Made by a program: the position numbers and the translations under genes. A stretch of DNA of 37,183 nucleotides from Candidatus Latescibacterota bacterium (GTDB taxonomy: Bacteria; Latescibacterota; UBA2968; GCA-2709665), in NCBI GenBank assembly GCA_021295655.1, contig JAGWBX010000019.1, positions 1-37,183 of the forward strand. The letters are read 5' to 3'. Positions 1 to 8,186 of the stretch are shown here, in pieces. The notes beneath the pieces were generated by a model. That model was not told the DNA's origin. It worked only from the letters and a program-made list of their open reading frames with translations, and did no database searches. Each line of letters opens with the position of its first letter. Position 1 is the first letter of the stretch.

Positions 1-109
1 CCAGATAAACGGGCTCCTTGAGCCTGGGTTCGTGTTTGTAAGGCTCTTCGAAACGGACTCCCGTTAACTGCGAACAAATCACTTTCAGGTTTAACTGCGT
101 TGGTGACAT
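1..109 (-). CDS. N-terminal fragment of an unidentified protein (runs off the window)
   Basis: Only the first 36 codons are inside the window. The ATG reads leftward from 109 and is preceded by a good purine-rich ribosome site (AAGGGGAG, 3-4 bases before the ATG). The visible start is MSPTQLNLKVICSQLTGVRF and continues with charged residues to ...KEPVYL. There is no signal peptide or membrane segment, so a cytosolic protein is likely. The LKVIC...GVRF pattern faintly resembles small uncharacterised DUF proteins, but I do not recognise it with confidence. It is divergent from the neighbouring plus-strand gene. Confidence 0.5.
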   Translation of the reverse strand, partial: MSPTQLNLKVICSQLTGVRFEEPYKHEPRLKEPVYL

Positions 110-470
110 GGACTCCCCTTCAATCCGGTGACGCCGAGCCGGTCCGCCGGGTCTGCCGTATTACAATAAACGACCCGCACGTGATTTACAATGCATAATT
201 CCACCGCAGCAACTGTCGATGGATCGCCACAGGCGTGCTACGGATTCACACGTAAGCCACGAAAGACAAAAACCCCTCGAACTATGAACGGCACGGTCGA
301 AGGGCAAGGAGCAAATTATGAAGAAATATAAATAATTGATATTAATAAAAATATACGCATATTTGTGAATTTATTCCCGCCCCAACCCAAAAATCAAGCA
401 ACCCAAACCCTGCTGGCACGCTTGTTGTTTTCTATACCTCTGCGTGACATTCATCGTGTGGAGGGACCGT
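110..470. other. Intergenic region between divergent genes, with an AT-rich island
   Basis: No convincing gene is present. Bases 310-385 are much more AT-rich than the rest of the window and probably hold the promoter of the beta-barrel gene: TTGATA at 336-341, then 16-17 bases, then CATATT/ATATTT near 358-364. A ribosome site AAGGAG (306-311) precedes a five-codon ORF, MKKYK, at 318-335. It could be a leader peptide or chance. Confidence 0.4.
163..191 (-). promoter_or_regulatory. Possible sigma-70 promoter for the leftward partial gene
   Basis: On the minus strand TTGTAA (191-186) is followed after 17 bases by TATTGT (168-163). Each box matches 4 of 6 consensus positions. It lies about 55 bases upstream of the ATG at 109. 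This is a weak prediction. Confidence 0.35.
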
Positions 471-1112
471 ATGTATCGTGCTATCGGTTTCGTGATCATT
501 TTCCTGCTGGCGGCCGGTACGTCAAATGCGCAGGAATTGGGTATGAGTGTCTTTGGCGGTTATTCCGTACCTGGTGACAGCCGTGTTTTTGGGGATCTGA
601 TTCCTTCGAAAGATGGTGGAGCATCGGGCCATATCAACTTTGATCGGACACAGGCGGGCGTCGTGTTCGGGGGATGCTTCTTCCTCAGAGAAGATTCCAT
701 GGTCCTTTGCCTGAGCGCCTGCAACTTTTACAGTGAACGGGTCTCTGGCGCACTATTGTCCACGAAAGCGCGAACCGCTAACGTGAAAGCGATTGAATTT
801 GAGAGAATTCTCAGGACAACTCTGCTGTTCTTCCGATACCGCTATGTTTCCGGTTATCCGGCCGCACCATATCTTGGTGTGGGAATGGGGATTTATGGAT
901 TATGGGAGACACCCTCAGGGAAGAACGCCATTCGTGAGCTCGGACCCGTTTACCAGGGTGTGGCGGGAATTGGCGCGCAAATTGAGCGAAGACTGCCTGA
1001 AATCTTCGCGGAACTGCGTCTGAACATCGCCGAACTTAACGACGATCCAAGTCCGGGCCACATGGCCGTCGCAACCTTGACGATCGCCTTCGGTCTTAGG
1101 TTCGCACACTAG
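471..1112 (+). CDS. Secreted outer-membrane beta-barrel-like protein
   Basis: The product is 213 residues. A classic signal peptide covers residues 1-20 (MYR, then a hydrophobic core, then AAGTSNA before QELG). The mature part is rich in alternating, aromatic and glycine positions (SVFGGYSVPG, YRYVSGYPAAPYLGVGMGIYGL) and ends in a beta-strand pattern TLTIAFGLRFAH, typical of small porin-like or OmpA-like barrels. The start at 471 is preferred over the upstream in-frame start at 444 because GGAGGG (460-465) sits at correct spacing and the signal peptide then begins directly. The gene stands alone between a divergent partial gene and a short ORF. Ligand and function cannot be told. It could be a barrel of the opacity/OmpW-like size class; no specific family is recognised. 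Confidence 0.7.
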   Translation: MYRAIGFVIIFLLAAGTSNAQELGMSVFGGYSVPGDSRVFGDLIPSKDGGASGHINFDRTQAGVVFGGCFFLREDSMVLCLSACNFYSERVSGALLSTKARTANVKAIEFERILRTTLLFFRYRYVSGYPAAPYLGVGMGIYGLWETPSGKNAIRELGPVYQGVAGIGAQIERRLPEIFAELRLNIAELNDDPSPGHMAVATLTIAFGLRFAH

Positions 1113-1190
1113 CCGCCAGTTGACGCCTATATCGGCTTCTCTTGGCGGATTTCGTCTTGAGAAACTTGCCTGGTCAATCAGAAAAATCGC

Positions 1191-1219
1191 TTGAAAAATG
1201 AAGCTCTGATGGGTATGAT
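1191..1219 (+). promoter_or_regulatory. Sigma-70-type promoter
   Basis: TTGAAA (1191-1196), 17 bases, TATGAT (1214-1219): both boxes match 5 of 6 consensus positions at ideal spacing. The transcript would start near 1226 and run into the short ORF at 1348. This is one of the best promoter matches in the window and supports the idea that the stretch 1226-1521 is expressed. Confidence 0.55.
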
Positions 1220-1347
1220 TTATTCATTGAAGGATTTCTGAGTCAGATCGAACAATAGCGTGGAAAAAGCAATCCAGGCGGGGTAGACCAGAGGAAAGCA
1301 ATATGCCCTGATGTATTGCCGGGTACACCGTGGAGGCGATAGACGCA

Positions 1348-1521
1348 ATGGGCGCAATAACTGAATGGGTAAAGGCAAGAAATTTAAAAAAGGGCGTGGA
1401 AAAGGGCCGTCTGGAGATGCAACAACAGGTTGAAAAATGGATCGCTGACGAGACGGCAAGGGGGACACGATTCCAAACGCCTCCGCCCTTCAACAAGAAC
1501 GGTGAACCTCCTTCCCAATAG
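1348..1521 (+). CDS. Short charged hypothetical protein (possible remnant)
   Basis: The product is 57 residues from the ATG at 1348, which has TGGAGG 11 bases upstream. A GTG at 1330 in the same frame would give 63 residues. The sequence has a charged helix (WVKARNLKKGVEKGRLEMQQ) followed by EKWIADETARGTRF and a proline-rich end TPPPF. Short proteins with a repeated KG..EG helix and a terminal F..PPP pattern occur in many copies in some uncultured bacteria, sometimes as tails of longer nuclease/transposase-like proteins, so this could be a decayed remnant. A stop at 1309 in the same frame prevents a longer N-terminus. No function can be assigned. Confidence 0.4.
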   Translation: MGAITEWVKARNLKKGVEKGRLEMQQQVEKWIADETARGTRFQTPPPFNKNGEPPSQ

Positions 1522-1561
1522 GATCCCGATATTTCGGCTGCCCGCCAACCATGGCGCAAAC

Positions 1562-1600
1562 AACGATACCCATGCGGTTTTCCGCATGGGCATTGTCGTT
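1562..1600. terminator. Hairpin between convergent genes (likely bidirectional terminator)
   Basis: A perfect nine-base stem CCCATGCGG (1569-1577) / CCGCATGGG (1582-1590) closes a TTTT loop. Outer arms AACGA / TCGTT extend it with a bulge. It lies between the ends of the short plus-strand ORF (1521) and glnS (1620). No long T tract follows on either strand, so efficient intrinsic termination is uncertain. Confidence 0.5.
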
Positions 1601-1619
1601 TCGTTCATTTGGTATCGCT

Positions 1620-3350
1620 CTAACGCTTACCCCCGAAGTCTGCCGGATTCCCTTGCTTCTGCATCCGGGCCCAGGTATCGCGCAGCGTAATCGTACGATT
1701 GAATACGAGCTCTTCGGACGTCGAATCCGGATCCACGCAGAAATATCCCAACCGCTCGAATTGAAACTGCGCGCCCGGCTCCGCGCCCCTGACCGTGGAC
1801 TCCACAAAACAGCTCCGCCGCACCTCCAGAGAGTTCGGATTCAGCGTTTCGCCGATGTCCCCGCCTTCGGCCGCCTCCATCGGATTCTCGGCGTTGAACA
1901 GCCGATCGTAGAGGCGCACCTCCGCTTCAACCGCGTGTGCGGCAGACACCCAGTGGATGGTACCCCGGACCTTTCGGCCGTCCGGCGTCGACCCGCCCCG
2001 GCTTTCCGGGTCGAACGTACACCGCAGTTCCACGATCTCTCCGTTTTCGTCCCTTATTACGTCCGTGCATGTGATATAACACGCTGCGCGCAGCCGCACC
2101 TCACGTCCCGGCGCCAGCCGGCGGAATTTCCGCGGCGGATCCTCCATGAAATCGTCCCGTTCGATGTAGACCACCCTCGAAAACGGCACGCTGCGCGTCC
2201 CGGCGGACGGATCTTCGGGATTCACCTGCGCCTGGAACACTTCCTCCCTGTCCTCCGGGTAGTTATCGATCACCACTTTCAACGGATCGATCACCCCCAT
2301 CACGCGGGGCGCATGCCGATTCAGATACGCCCGGATATGAAACTCCAGCAGGTCGATCTCTGCAGTTGTATCTCGTTTGGACATTCCCACGCGGCGGATG
2401 AAATTCCGAATCGCCTCGGGGGGCACGCCCCTGCGCCGAAGTCCCGAGAGCGTGATCAGCCTGGGATCGTCCCATCCGGCCAGCAGCCCGTCTTCGATTA
2501 ATGGCCGCAGATGTCGTTTTCCCACCACCGTATGCGTGACGAACAGCTTTGGAAATTCGATCTGTCGCGAAGGGAAAATCCCGAGTTCGCGGATATACCA
2601 GTCGTAGAGGGGGCGGTGGTCTTCGAATTCCTGCGAACACAGGGAATGCGAAACCCCCTCGATCGCGTCCGACTGCCCGTGGGTAAAATCGTACATCGGA
2701 TAGATGCACCACGCATCTCCGCGGCGGTAGTGAGACGCCCGGAGGATGCGAAACATCACCGGATCGCGCATGTTCATGTTGGGCGACGCCATATCGATTT
2801 TCGCCCTGAGGGTTCGCGTACCATCGGGAAATTCACCGGCCCTCATCCGCGCAAACAGGTCCAGGTTCTCGTCGATGGACCGGTTTCGATACGGGCTTTC
2901 TGTTCCCGGCGAGGTCACCGTCCCGCGGTAGGTCCGGGTCGCAACCGTGTTCAAATCGCACACGTACGCTTTGCCCTTCTTGATCAGTCTGACGGCGAAT
3001 TCGTAGAGTTGTTCAAAATAGTCGGAGGCAAAATAGAGGCGGTCCTCCCAGTCAAACCCCAGCCATCGGATATCCCGCCGGATACCTTCGACAAAGCTGG
3101 CCTCTTCCTTGGTGGGGTCGGTGTCATCGAAGCGGAGATTGCAGACGCCGCCGAATTCCTCGGCAACCCAGAAATTGAGACAGATCGCCTTGGCGTGGCC
3201 GATGTGAAGATGCCCGTTCGGCTCGGGAGGAAAGCGCGTCATCACGCCCTCGTAACGGCCGGTGGCGAGGTCTTCCCGGATCGCGTCGCGGATAAAATCG
3301 GAAGCGACGTCGCCTTCAACGTCAGCGCGCCTGTTGTCGGTGTTATCCAT
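1620..3350 (-). CDS. glnS: Glutaminyl-tRNA synthetase
   Basis: The product is 576 residues, close to the usual bacterial length of about 550-580. It charges tRNA-Gln with glutamine in the cytosol, and a tRNA-Gln(CTG) gene lies nearby at 6004. The class I signature is clear: [14 protein letters not shown] with HIGH at residues 49-52, then [12 protein letters not shown], the GlnRS-type [16 protein letters not shown] block and the C-terminal anticodon-binding beta-barrels. The start at 3350 ([10 protein letters not shown]) was chosen because homology begins shortly after it. The open frame extends to 3521 but that part is arginine/cysteine-rich and unlike the family. The KMSKS loop is unusual: V-V-G-K-R (275-279) where MSKR is normal. 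A promoter is predicted at 3485-3513. Confidence 0.95.
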   Translation of the reverse strand: MDNTDNRRADVEGDVASDFIRDAIREDLATGRYEGVMTRFPPEPNGHLHIGHAKAICLNFWVAEEFGGVCNLRFDDTDPTKEEASFVEGIRRDIRWLGFDWEDRLYFASDYFEQLYEFAVRLIKKGKAYVCDLNTVATRTYRGTVTSPGTESPYRNRSIDENLDLFARMRAGEFPDGTRTLRAKIDMASPNMNMRDPVMFRILRASHYRRGDAWCIYPMYDFTHGQSDAIEGVSHSLCSQEFEDHRPLYDWYIRELGIFPSRQIEFPKLFVTHTVVGKRHLRPLIEDGLLAGWDDPRLITLSGLRRRGVPPEAIRNFIRRVGMSKRDTTAEIDLLEFHIRAYLNRHAPRVMGVIDPLKVVIDNYPEDREEVFQAQVNPEDPSAGTRSVPFSRVVYIERDDFMEDPPRKFRRLAPGREVRLRAACYITCTDVIRDENGEIVELRCTFDPESRGGSTPDGRKVRGTIHWVSAAHAVEAEVRLYDRLFNAENPMEAAEGGDIGETLNPNSLEVRRSCFVESTVRGAEPGAQFQFERLGYFCVDPDSTSEELVFNRTITLRDTWARMQKQGNPADFGGKR

Positions 3351-3862
3351 CGCAAATAACTCGTAAGGGTGATTGGGCCTGAATCCGATAAGCCGGTCTG
3401 GGCGGGCTTGTCCGCAATTGCGAAAAAACCGAAAATAACACGAGGAAACCTGCGAAGCTGCAAAACGGGTCCCGATGCGAGGACAATATATCAATCGCTG
3501 CGTATCGGGACAAGCGCTCAATCGCTAAAATGACAGTTGTATTGGCCCTCGCGCTCTTCAGTTCACGCGTACGGTGGTGGAATGGGGGCTTTTCCGCGTC
3601 ATTCCGTTCAGCACTAAAGACCAGGAACGCCTGCACAGGTCACAGGGCAGCAACTCACGTTTTCTCCATGAAGGGAGTTCGCGGAAAAGCAGCCCCGCGG
3701 CGTTTGAGCGGCGCCCTTCTTTTTCGCCCTTTTTCTTGGGCGAAGCAAGGGTGGGTGGCGAATTGAAAAAAAGTTGATGAGAGATATGAAGCGTGTGTCT
3801 GCCCGGAACCCAGTTTCGGACAGCTGCAAGAAGAAAGAGAATTGAAGTTAAGGATTCCCGCC
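3351..3862. other. 512-base gap between prs and glnS without a convincing gene
   Basis: The right part holds the glnS promoter. The left part holds a small stem TCGCCC/GGGCGA around 3728-3747 flanked by T-rich and A-rich runs, and the hairpin at the end of prs. Several open frames cross it on both strands but they are arginine/serine/proline-rich, lack ribosome sites and overlap one another, so I read it as non-coding. Confidence 0.45.
3485..3513 (-). promoter_or_regulatory. Sigma-70-type promoter of glnS
   Basis: Reading leftward, TTGTCC (3513-3508), 17 bases, TATATT (3490-3485). The -10 box matches 5 of 6 positions and the -35 box 4 of 6. Transcription would begin near 3479, giving a leader of about 130 bases before glnS. 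Confidence 0.5.
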
Positions 3863-3869
3863 TTAACTT
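3845..3869 (-). terminator. Hairpin at the 3' end of the PRPP synthetase gene
   Basis: A nine-base perfect stem AAGTTAAGG (3845-3853) / CCTTAACTT (3861-3869) with a seven-base loop overlaps the stop codon at 3863. The stem is AT-rich and is followed on the minus strand by the pyrimidine-rich run CAATTCTCTTTCTTCTT, so it may be a weak intrinsic terminator. Confidence 0.4.
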
Positions 3870-4840
3870 TCGTTCTCGCCTTCTTTGATCCACTCCGGCT
3901 CCGTGAACAGGCTGCTGATCGACTCGCCGTTGTGAATCCTGCGAATGGCTTCCGCAAGCAGGGGCGCCACGGACAATGTCGCCAGTTTCGGATGTGACTG
4001 AATCGCCGCGGGCCGGGGCACCGTATCCGTTGTCACAACTTCGCTCACTTCGTCGAACGCGCAGAATCGATCGATCGCGTTTCCCGCAAACAGGCCGTGG
4101 GTACACGCGATTATGATGTCGCAAACCCGCCGGTCCCGGAGGCGGCGGATCAACTCGACAAGGGTGCCGCCGGTGGCGATCTCGTCGTCCAGAACGATGA
4201 CTCTTCTATCGTCGACGTCTCCCACGATCGCGTCAATCACCACCTCTGTGTCGGAGATGCGGCGCTTGCTGCCCGCGGCCACGGGCAAATCCAGCATCCG
4301 GGCGAACTGAGCGGCCTCTTTTGCCCTGCCAAGATCGGGCGATACCACCACCGTATTCTCAAGATTCCGTCCCCGGAAGTGGCCGGCCAATATCTGAAGC
4401 GCGTTGAGGTGGTCCACGGGCACGCTGAAGAAGCCGTGTACCTGAGCCGCGTGCAGCGTCATCGTCAGCACGCGGCTGGCGCCCGCGGTGTGGAGCAGGT
4501 CCGCCACGAGCCGCGCCGCGATGGAGATCCGGGGAGCGTCCTTCTTGTCCGAGCGCGCATAGCCGAAATAGGGGATCACGGCGGTTGTGCGGGCGGCCGA
4601 CGCGCCCCGGGCCGCATCCAGCATCTGCAACAGTTCCATCAGGTGATCGTGAACCGGCATCACGAGCGGTTGGATGAGAAACACGTCGGCTTCCCGGCAG
4701 TTGGCCTCGAGCTGCACCTGAATGCAGCCGTTGCTGAAACGACTGACCGTGCTGCGGCTGGGTTCGACCCCCAGGTGGCTGCAGATGTTTGCCGTCAGGC
4801 CCGGATGCGCGTTGCCGCCGAACATCACGATGTCACGCAT
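3863..4840 (-). CDS. prs: Ribose-phosphate diphosphokinase (PRPP synthetase), variant type
   Basis: The product is 325 residues, normal family length being about 310-320. It makes 5-phosphoribosyl 1-diphosphate from ribose 5-phosphate and ATP for nucleotide, histidine and NAD synthesis. Recognisable blocks: ANCREADVFLIQP (47-59), the flexible-loop block YFGYARSDKKDAPRISIAARLVADLL (91-116, shown here in part by YARSDKKDAPR), LHAAQVHGFF (129-138) and the PRPP-binding loop LDDEIATGGT (217-226). Two spots differ from textbook enzymes: the usual VDLHA is MTLHA, and the usual DDMIDTGGT is DDEIATGGT. SPDLGRAKEA replaces SPDxGGxxRA. These substitutions define a recognisable variant group, so activity is still likely. 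GAGGAG precedes the ATG. It lies 112 bases after the deaminase-like gene. Confidence 0.88.
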   Translation of the reverse strand: MRDIVMFGGNAHPGLTANICSHLGVEPSRSTVSRFSNGCIQVQLEANCREADVFLIQPLVMPVHDHLMELLQMLDAARGASAARTTAVIPYFGYARSDKKDAPRISIAARLVADLLHTAGASRVLTMTLHAAQVHGFFSVPVDHLNALQILAGHFRGRNLENTVVVSPDLGRAKEAAQFARMLDLPVAAGSKRRISDTEVVIDAIVGDVDDRRVIVLDDEIATGGTLVELIRRLRDRRVCDIIIACTHGLFAGNAIDRFCAFDEVSEVVTTDTVPRPAAIQSHPKLATLSVAPLLAEAIRRIHNGESISSLFTEPEWIKEGENES

Positions 4841-4952
4841 GGATTGAACTCCTCATTCAGGCGTAACGTCCACCACGTCGGATATCTGAATTCAACGATG
4901 AAGGGTTCGACGGCCGTGAACGCGGATTGAACCCGTCAACATACGAGGCCCG

Positions 4953-5900
4953 TCAAGGTTGCCCGGCGATAGATGCGATCCGCATCGCGTCCAGTTCGGC
5001 GGCGCTGAAGACACCCGCTTCGAAAAGGTTCAGGTATTCCCGCGAAACACTATGGCCGAAGATCATCGGATCGTCCGTATTGACGGTCACTTCCACGCCG
5101 TTGTCGAAGAGCGTCCGGATCGGATGCGCAGCCAGCGACGCCGCCGCGCCCAGCATCACGTTGCTGGACGGGCATACGTTCAGCCGGATTCGGTTCCGCG
5201 ACAGCCAGCGCATCACGTCCACCGATTCCGCCGCCGCGATGCCGTGCTGAACCTCGTCCAGACCGAGCGCTTCCGCGGTTTCCCTCACCCGTTCCGCCCC
5301 CCCGAACTCACCCAGGTGCGCCTTCAGTTTCATCCCGGCTGACCGTGCATGCTCGTAGAGCGGAATGACCGCGTTCGAAGAACACGCGTTTTCGTCGCCA
5401 TAGAGGTCGATCGACCGGAAGACGCCCGATTCGATTCCCGCGTGTGCGCGACGGACCATCTCCCCGCCGCCAACGTACTCTCGCGGGATCCCGAGTTCCG
5501 GCCTGAGCTCGATCCGTTCCCGGTGTCGTTCCGCCAGCTTCCGGATGGCCGACGAGAACCCCTCGATGCCGGTCCCGAAATGGCTGGCCGACCGGACGTC
5601 GAAGCTCATCTCCAGGCGCCGGACACCGTCTTCAATCGCTTCTTCCACCGCCGCTCGCGCTATGTATTCGCACGCTTCCCGGGATCTGAGGTACGGGTAC
5701 AGCGCTCTGCCCGCGTAGTCCTCCATCTCCTTCAGGCCGCGCATCGGGAATACCGGCCGGTCCAGCGCACGCCCCAGCCATCGCTCCGCGTTCTCGATCC
5801 GCGTGCCGAAGTAATGGTGGCGGTGGTATTCGGCCTTCGGCGCCCGCCGAATGGATGGCAGATCGCCGCTCTCGAGTGCTCGAGCGAAGGGTAGGGCCAT
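4953..5900 (-). CDS. Adenosine-deaminase-like amidohydrolase
   Basis: The product is 315 residues, slightly short for adenosine deaminase (about 330-350). It belongs to the zinc amidohydrolase fold that deaminates adenosine or related aminopurines. Metal and catalytic residues are all present: H26 and H28 in EYHRHH, H195 and E198 in KAHLGE, H219 in EVQHG, and D276-D277 in NTDDP; CPSSN (243-247) matches the family's CP.SN block. The start at 5900 has AAAGGCGG just upstream. The N-terminal HxH block is EYHRHH rather than the usual ELHLH, and the middle is compact, so the substrate might be adenine, adenosine or aminodeoxyfutalosine; I cannot choose. Being next to prs suggests a purine salvage role. 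Confidence 0.8.
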   Translation of the reverse strand: MALPFARALESGDLPSIRRAPKAEYHRHHYFGTRIENAERWLGRALDRPVFPMRGLKEMEDYAGRALYPYLRSREACEYIARAAVEEAIEDGVRRLEMSFDVRSASHFGTGIEGFSSAIRKLAERHRERIELRPELGIPREYVGGGEMVRRAHAGIESGVFRSIDLYGDENACSSNAVIPLYEHARSAGMKLKAHLGEFGGAERVRETAEALGLDEVQHGIAAAESVDVMRWLSRNRIRLNVCPSSNVMLGAAASLAAHPIRTLFDNGVEVTVNTDDPMIFGHSVSREYLNLFEAGVFSAAELDAMRIASIAGQP

Positions 5901-6003
5901 TGCCGCCTTTCGTCATGCCGGTATGCGGACGCCGCACGTTGTCCAAAGGTCGTGCGTTCGGTCCCTACTGAAGCAATGACTACACGCACGAAGGCATGAA
6001 ATT

Positions 6004-6077
6004 TGGCTGCCCCCCAGGGATTCGAACCCCGATACTACGGTCCAGAGCCGCATGTCTTGCCATTAGACGAGGGGGCA
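6004..6077 (-). tRNA. tRNA-Gln (anticodon CTG)
   Basis: A full cloverleaf can be folded. The acceptor stem is TGCCCCC/GGGGGCA, the D stem GTC/GAC, and the anticodon stem TGCGG/CCGTA holds loop CTCTGGA with anticodon CTG. The T stem is CGGGG/CCCTG with loop TTCGAAT. The discriminator is G and CCA is encoded. It lies 27 bases downstream of gltX on the same strand and is probably co-transcribed. It decodes CAG and is the substrate of the nearby glnS product. Confidence 0.95.
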
Positions 6078-6104
6078 GCCATATCCGTTTTTCCTATCGT
6101 CGGT

Positions 6105-7544
6105 CTATTGAGTGACGGTCTCCTTTCGTCCCAATCGCTCCAGGCCCGTTTTCATCCGGCGGATACAGGTTTCCTGTCCCAGAACATCCATCATTTCGAA
6201 CAGACCCGGCCCCATGCTCGTGCCGCTGAGGGCCAGGCGGGTGGGATGGATCAGCTTGCCGGTGGAGATACCCAGTTGTCCTGAGAGCGTACGCGTGGCG
6301 CCTTCGATTTCCCGTTCGCTGAAGTCGGACAGCGCCGCCAGCCGGTCGATCAGCAACGCCAGCCGGGACGGGCTGTCGACCTTCCAGTGCTTTTTGCGGG
6401 CCTTTTCCTCGTATGATTGCGGATCGTTGAAGAAGTACTCGAAATTCAGAAAATCCCGCACCGTTCGGATGCGCGGCTGCATCAGTTTCACGGCTCTAAG
6501 CAGGCTCGTCCGTCGGGTTTCCGCATCCTCCGCCGTTATCCATCCCGCGTCAATCCACAGATTCACAGCCGCCTGAAAGAGTTGGGAAACCGGCTTCAGC
6601 CTCAGGTGTTCGCCGTTCAGCCAAACCAGCTTCCGCTCATCGAACACCGCGTTCTTCCTGAGCATGCCCTCCACGGAAAACGCCTCAACCAATTCATCCT
6701 TTGTGAAAACCTCCCGGTCGTCCCCGGGAGACCAGCCCTGAAGCGCCAGAAAGTTGAACAATGCTTCGGACAGGATGCCCTGCTGCCGGTATTCCGTGAC
6801 GGTCGTGGCGCCCAGGCGTTTGCTCAGCTTTCGGCCATCGGATCCCATTAGCAAGGTTGTGTGCGCGTACGCGGGGGCGATCCATCCCAACGCCTGAAAG
6901 AGCATCACCTGCTTGGGGGTATTGGAAAGGTGCTCCGCGCCCCGGATCACCAGAGTCACGCCCAGATCGTGGTCGTCGACGACCACCGCCAGGTGGTAGA
7001 TGGGCGATCCGTCCGCCCGCAGGATGATGAAGTCCTCAACTTCAACGTTGTCCCATCGCTGCGTACCCCTGACGGGATCCTGCCAGACCGTATCGCCTTC
7101 AGGTACCCTGAAGCGGACCGTCTTCGGCCGCCCCTCGGCTTCGAAAGCCGCACGTTGTTCCGGTGCCAGGCCCCTGTTGTACTGAACCCGGCGCCCCTCA
7201 GCCTGCGCCTGCTGCTGCAGGGCCCGTACTTCTTCCGGCGTTTCGTAGGCGTAATACGCGTGTCCGGTTTCCAGCAGCCGGTCAACTGCTTTGCGGTGCG
7301 CATCGGCGTTACGGGACTGGAAAATCGGCTCGCCGTCGAAAGCAATCCCAAGCCAGTCAAGTCCTTCCTGGATGGTCCTGAGGGCGGCCTCAGTGGACCG
7401 GTCGCGGTCCGTATCTTCAATGCGCAGATGCAGCCGACCGCCGTAATGCCGGACATAGAGAAAGTTGAACAGCGCCGTACGGGCATTGCCCACGTGAAAT
7501 CCGCCCGTCGGCGACGGCGCGAATCGAAGAACCGGATCTGACAT
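6105..7544 (-). CDS. gltX: Glutamyl-tRNA synthetase
   Basis: The product is 479 residues, typical for bacterial GluRS. It charges tRNA-Glu with glutamate. The class I motifs are FAPSPTGGFHVGN (HIGH variant HVGN at 17-20), LRIEDTDRDRS (40-50) and SDGRKLSKR, with the KMSKS-type KLSKR at 239-243. The helical C-terminal anticodon-binding region follows (ARKKHWKVDSP, then LSGQLGISTGKLIHPTRLALSGTSMGPGLFEMM, seen here from LGISTGKL onward). No good ribosome site is visible before the ATG at 7544. It sits between tRNA-Ser(GCT) upstream and tRNA-Gln downstream on the same strand. With GlnRS also present, this enzyme is probably of the discriminating kind, which charges only tRNA-Glu; that is inference. 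Confidence 0.95.
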   Translation of the reverse strand: MSDPVLRFAPSPTGGFHVGNARTALFNFLYVRHYGGRLHLRIEDTDRDRSTEAALRTIQEGLDWLGIAFDGEPIFQSRNADAHRKAVDRLLETGHAYYAYETPEEVRALQQQAQAEGRRVQYNRGLAPEQRAAFEAEGRPKTVRFRVPEGDTVWQDPVRGTQRWDNVEVEDFIILRADGSPIYHLAVVVDDHDLGVTLVIRGAEHLSNTPKQVMLFQALGWIAPAYAHTTLLMGSDGRKLSKRLGATTVTEYRQQGILSEALFNFLALQGWSPGDDREVFTKDELVEAFSVEGMLRKNAVFDERKLVWLNGEHLRLKPVSQLFQAAVNLWIDAGWITAEDAETRRTSLLRAVKLMQPRIRTVRDFLNFEYFFNDPQSYEEKARKKHWKVDSPSRLALLIDRLAALSDFSEREIEGATRTLSGQLGISTGKLIHPTRLALSGTSMGPGLFEMMDVLGQETCIRRMKTGLERLGRKETVTQ

Positions 7545-7626
7545 TGATAGTCAACGTAACGTATCAGCTTTTGGCTGACCGCTGATCGCAGGTGGGGCCG
7601 GGGGTTACGGTGGCCGCTTGTTTTAT

Positions 7627-7719
<93 letters not shown>

Positions 7720-7790
7720 GAACTGTAAAATCAAAGGAAGATAATACTACCAAAACGGACCTTCAAAATCAAGGAAAACCTGAGGGAATC

Positions 7791-7879
7791 TGGCGGTGGG
7801 GGTGGGATTCGAACCCACGGATCCGGTCAGGATCAACGGTTTTCAAGACCGCCACGTTCGACCACTCCGTCACCCCACC
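7791..7879 (-). tRNA. tRNA-Ser (anticodon TGA)
   Basis: An 89-base class II tRNA with a long variable arm. The acceptor stem is GGTGGGG/CCCCACC, the anticodon stem GCGGT/ACCGT closes loop CTTGAAA with anticodon TGA, the T arm has GGTTCGAATCC, the discriminator is G and CCA is encoded. It is the first gene after the leftward promoter at 7926-7953. Confidence 0.95.
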
Positions 7880-7925
7880 GTCACGATGGACCCTGGCTTG
7901 AAACCAGCGGCGATCCCGCGGAAAA

Positions 7926-7953
7926 ATAACAGGAAACGGGTCCTTCCTGTCAA
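7926..7953 (-). promoter_or_regulatory. Sigma-70 promoter of the tRNA-Ser/gltX transcript
   Basis: On the minus strand a perfect TTGACA (7953-7948) is followed after 16 bases by TGTTAT (7931-7926, 4 of 6). The start point would fall near 7919, about 40 bases before tRNA-Ser(TGA). A strong -35 box fits a stable-RNA promoter. Confidence 0.55.
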
Positions 7954-8056
7954 GGCTTTTGTCTCTCGAAACGGCTGATCGAGTCCCTCGGAACGTCGCC
8001 GGTTTTGGCGTTACGGATCGTCCTTTTCGGCCGGTTTCAACAGCGCAAAATTGGGG

Positions 8057-8085
8057 TTGCGCCGCCTCCGGGATTCCTGTATTAT
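8057..8085 (+). promoter_or_regulatory. Sigma-70 promoter of the NAD(P)HX repair gene
   Basis: TTGCGC (8057-8062), 17 bases, TATTAT (8080-8085). The -10 box matches 5 of 6 positions and the -35 box 4 of 6. The start would be near 8092, downstream of the longest possible ORF start at 7959, which argues that translation begins later, at 8187. With 7926-7953 it makes a divergent promoter pair in the 307-base gap 7880-8186, which otherwise holds nothing I recognise. Confidence 0.5.
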
Positions 8086-8186
8086 TAGGCAAGTTTGAGG
8101 CGTTCTCGGGTGGTCCGGATTCTGCCGGCGTTTGCAGCCGCACGATGACCGCTGGGGGTTTTCAGACAGCATCCAACGGAGGCCCG

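Noticed and set aside
2511..3359. 282-codon open frame opposite glnS
   Set aside because: It lies fully antisense to a clear GlnRS, is rich in Arg/Val/Pro as expected for a GC-rich shadow, and has no family resemblance.
3351..3521. N-terminal extension of GlnRS
   Set aside because: No family homology, Cys/Arg-rich, and it crosses a good promoter at 3485-3513.
3728..3747. TCGCCC/GGGCGA stem as a terminator for prs
   Set aside because: On the minus strand the stem is followed by A residues rather than T residues; it is also more than 100 bases past the gene end.
4097..4930. 277-codon open frame opposite the PRPP synthetase gene
   Set aside because: Antisense shadow of a well-supported gene, with composition typical of shadows.
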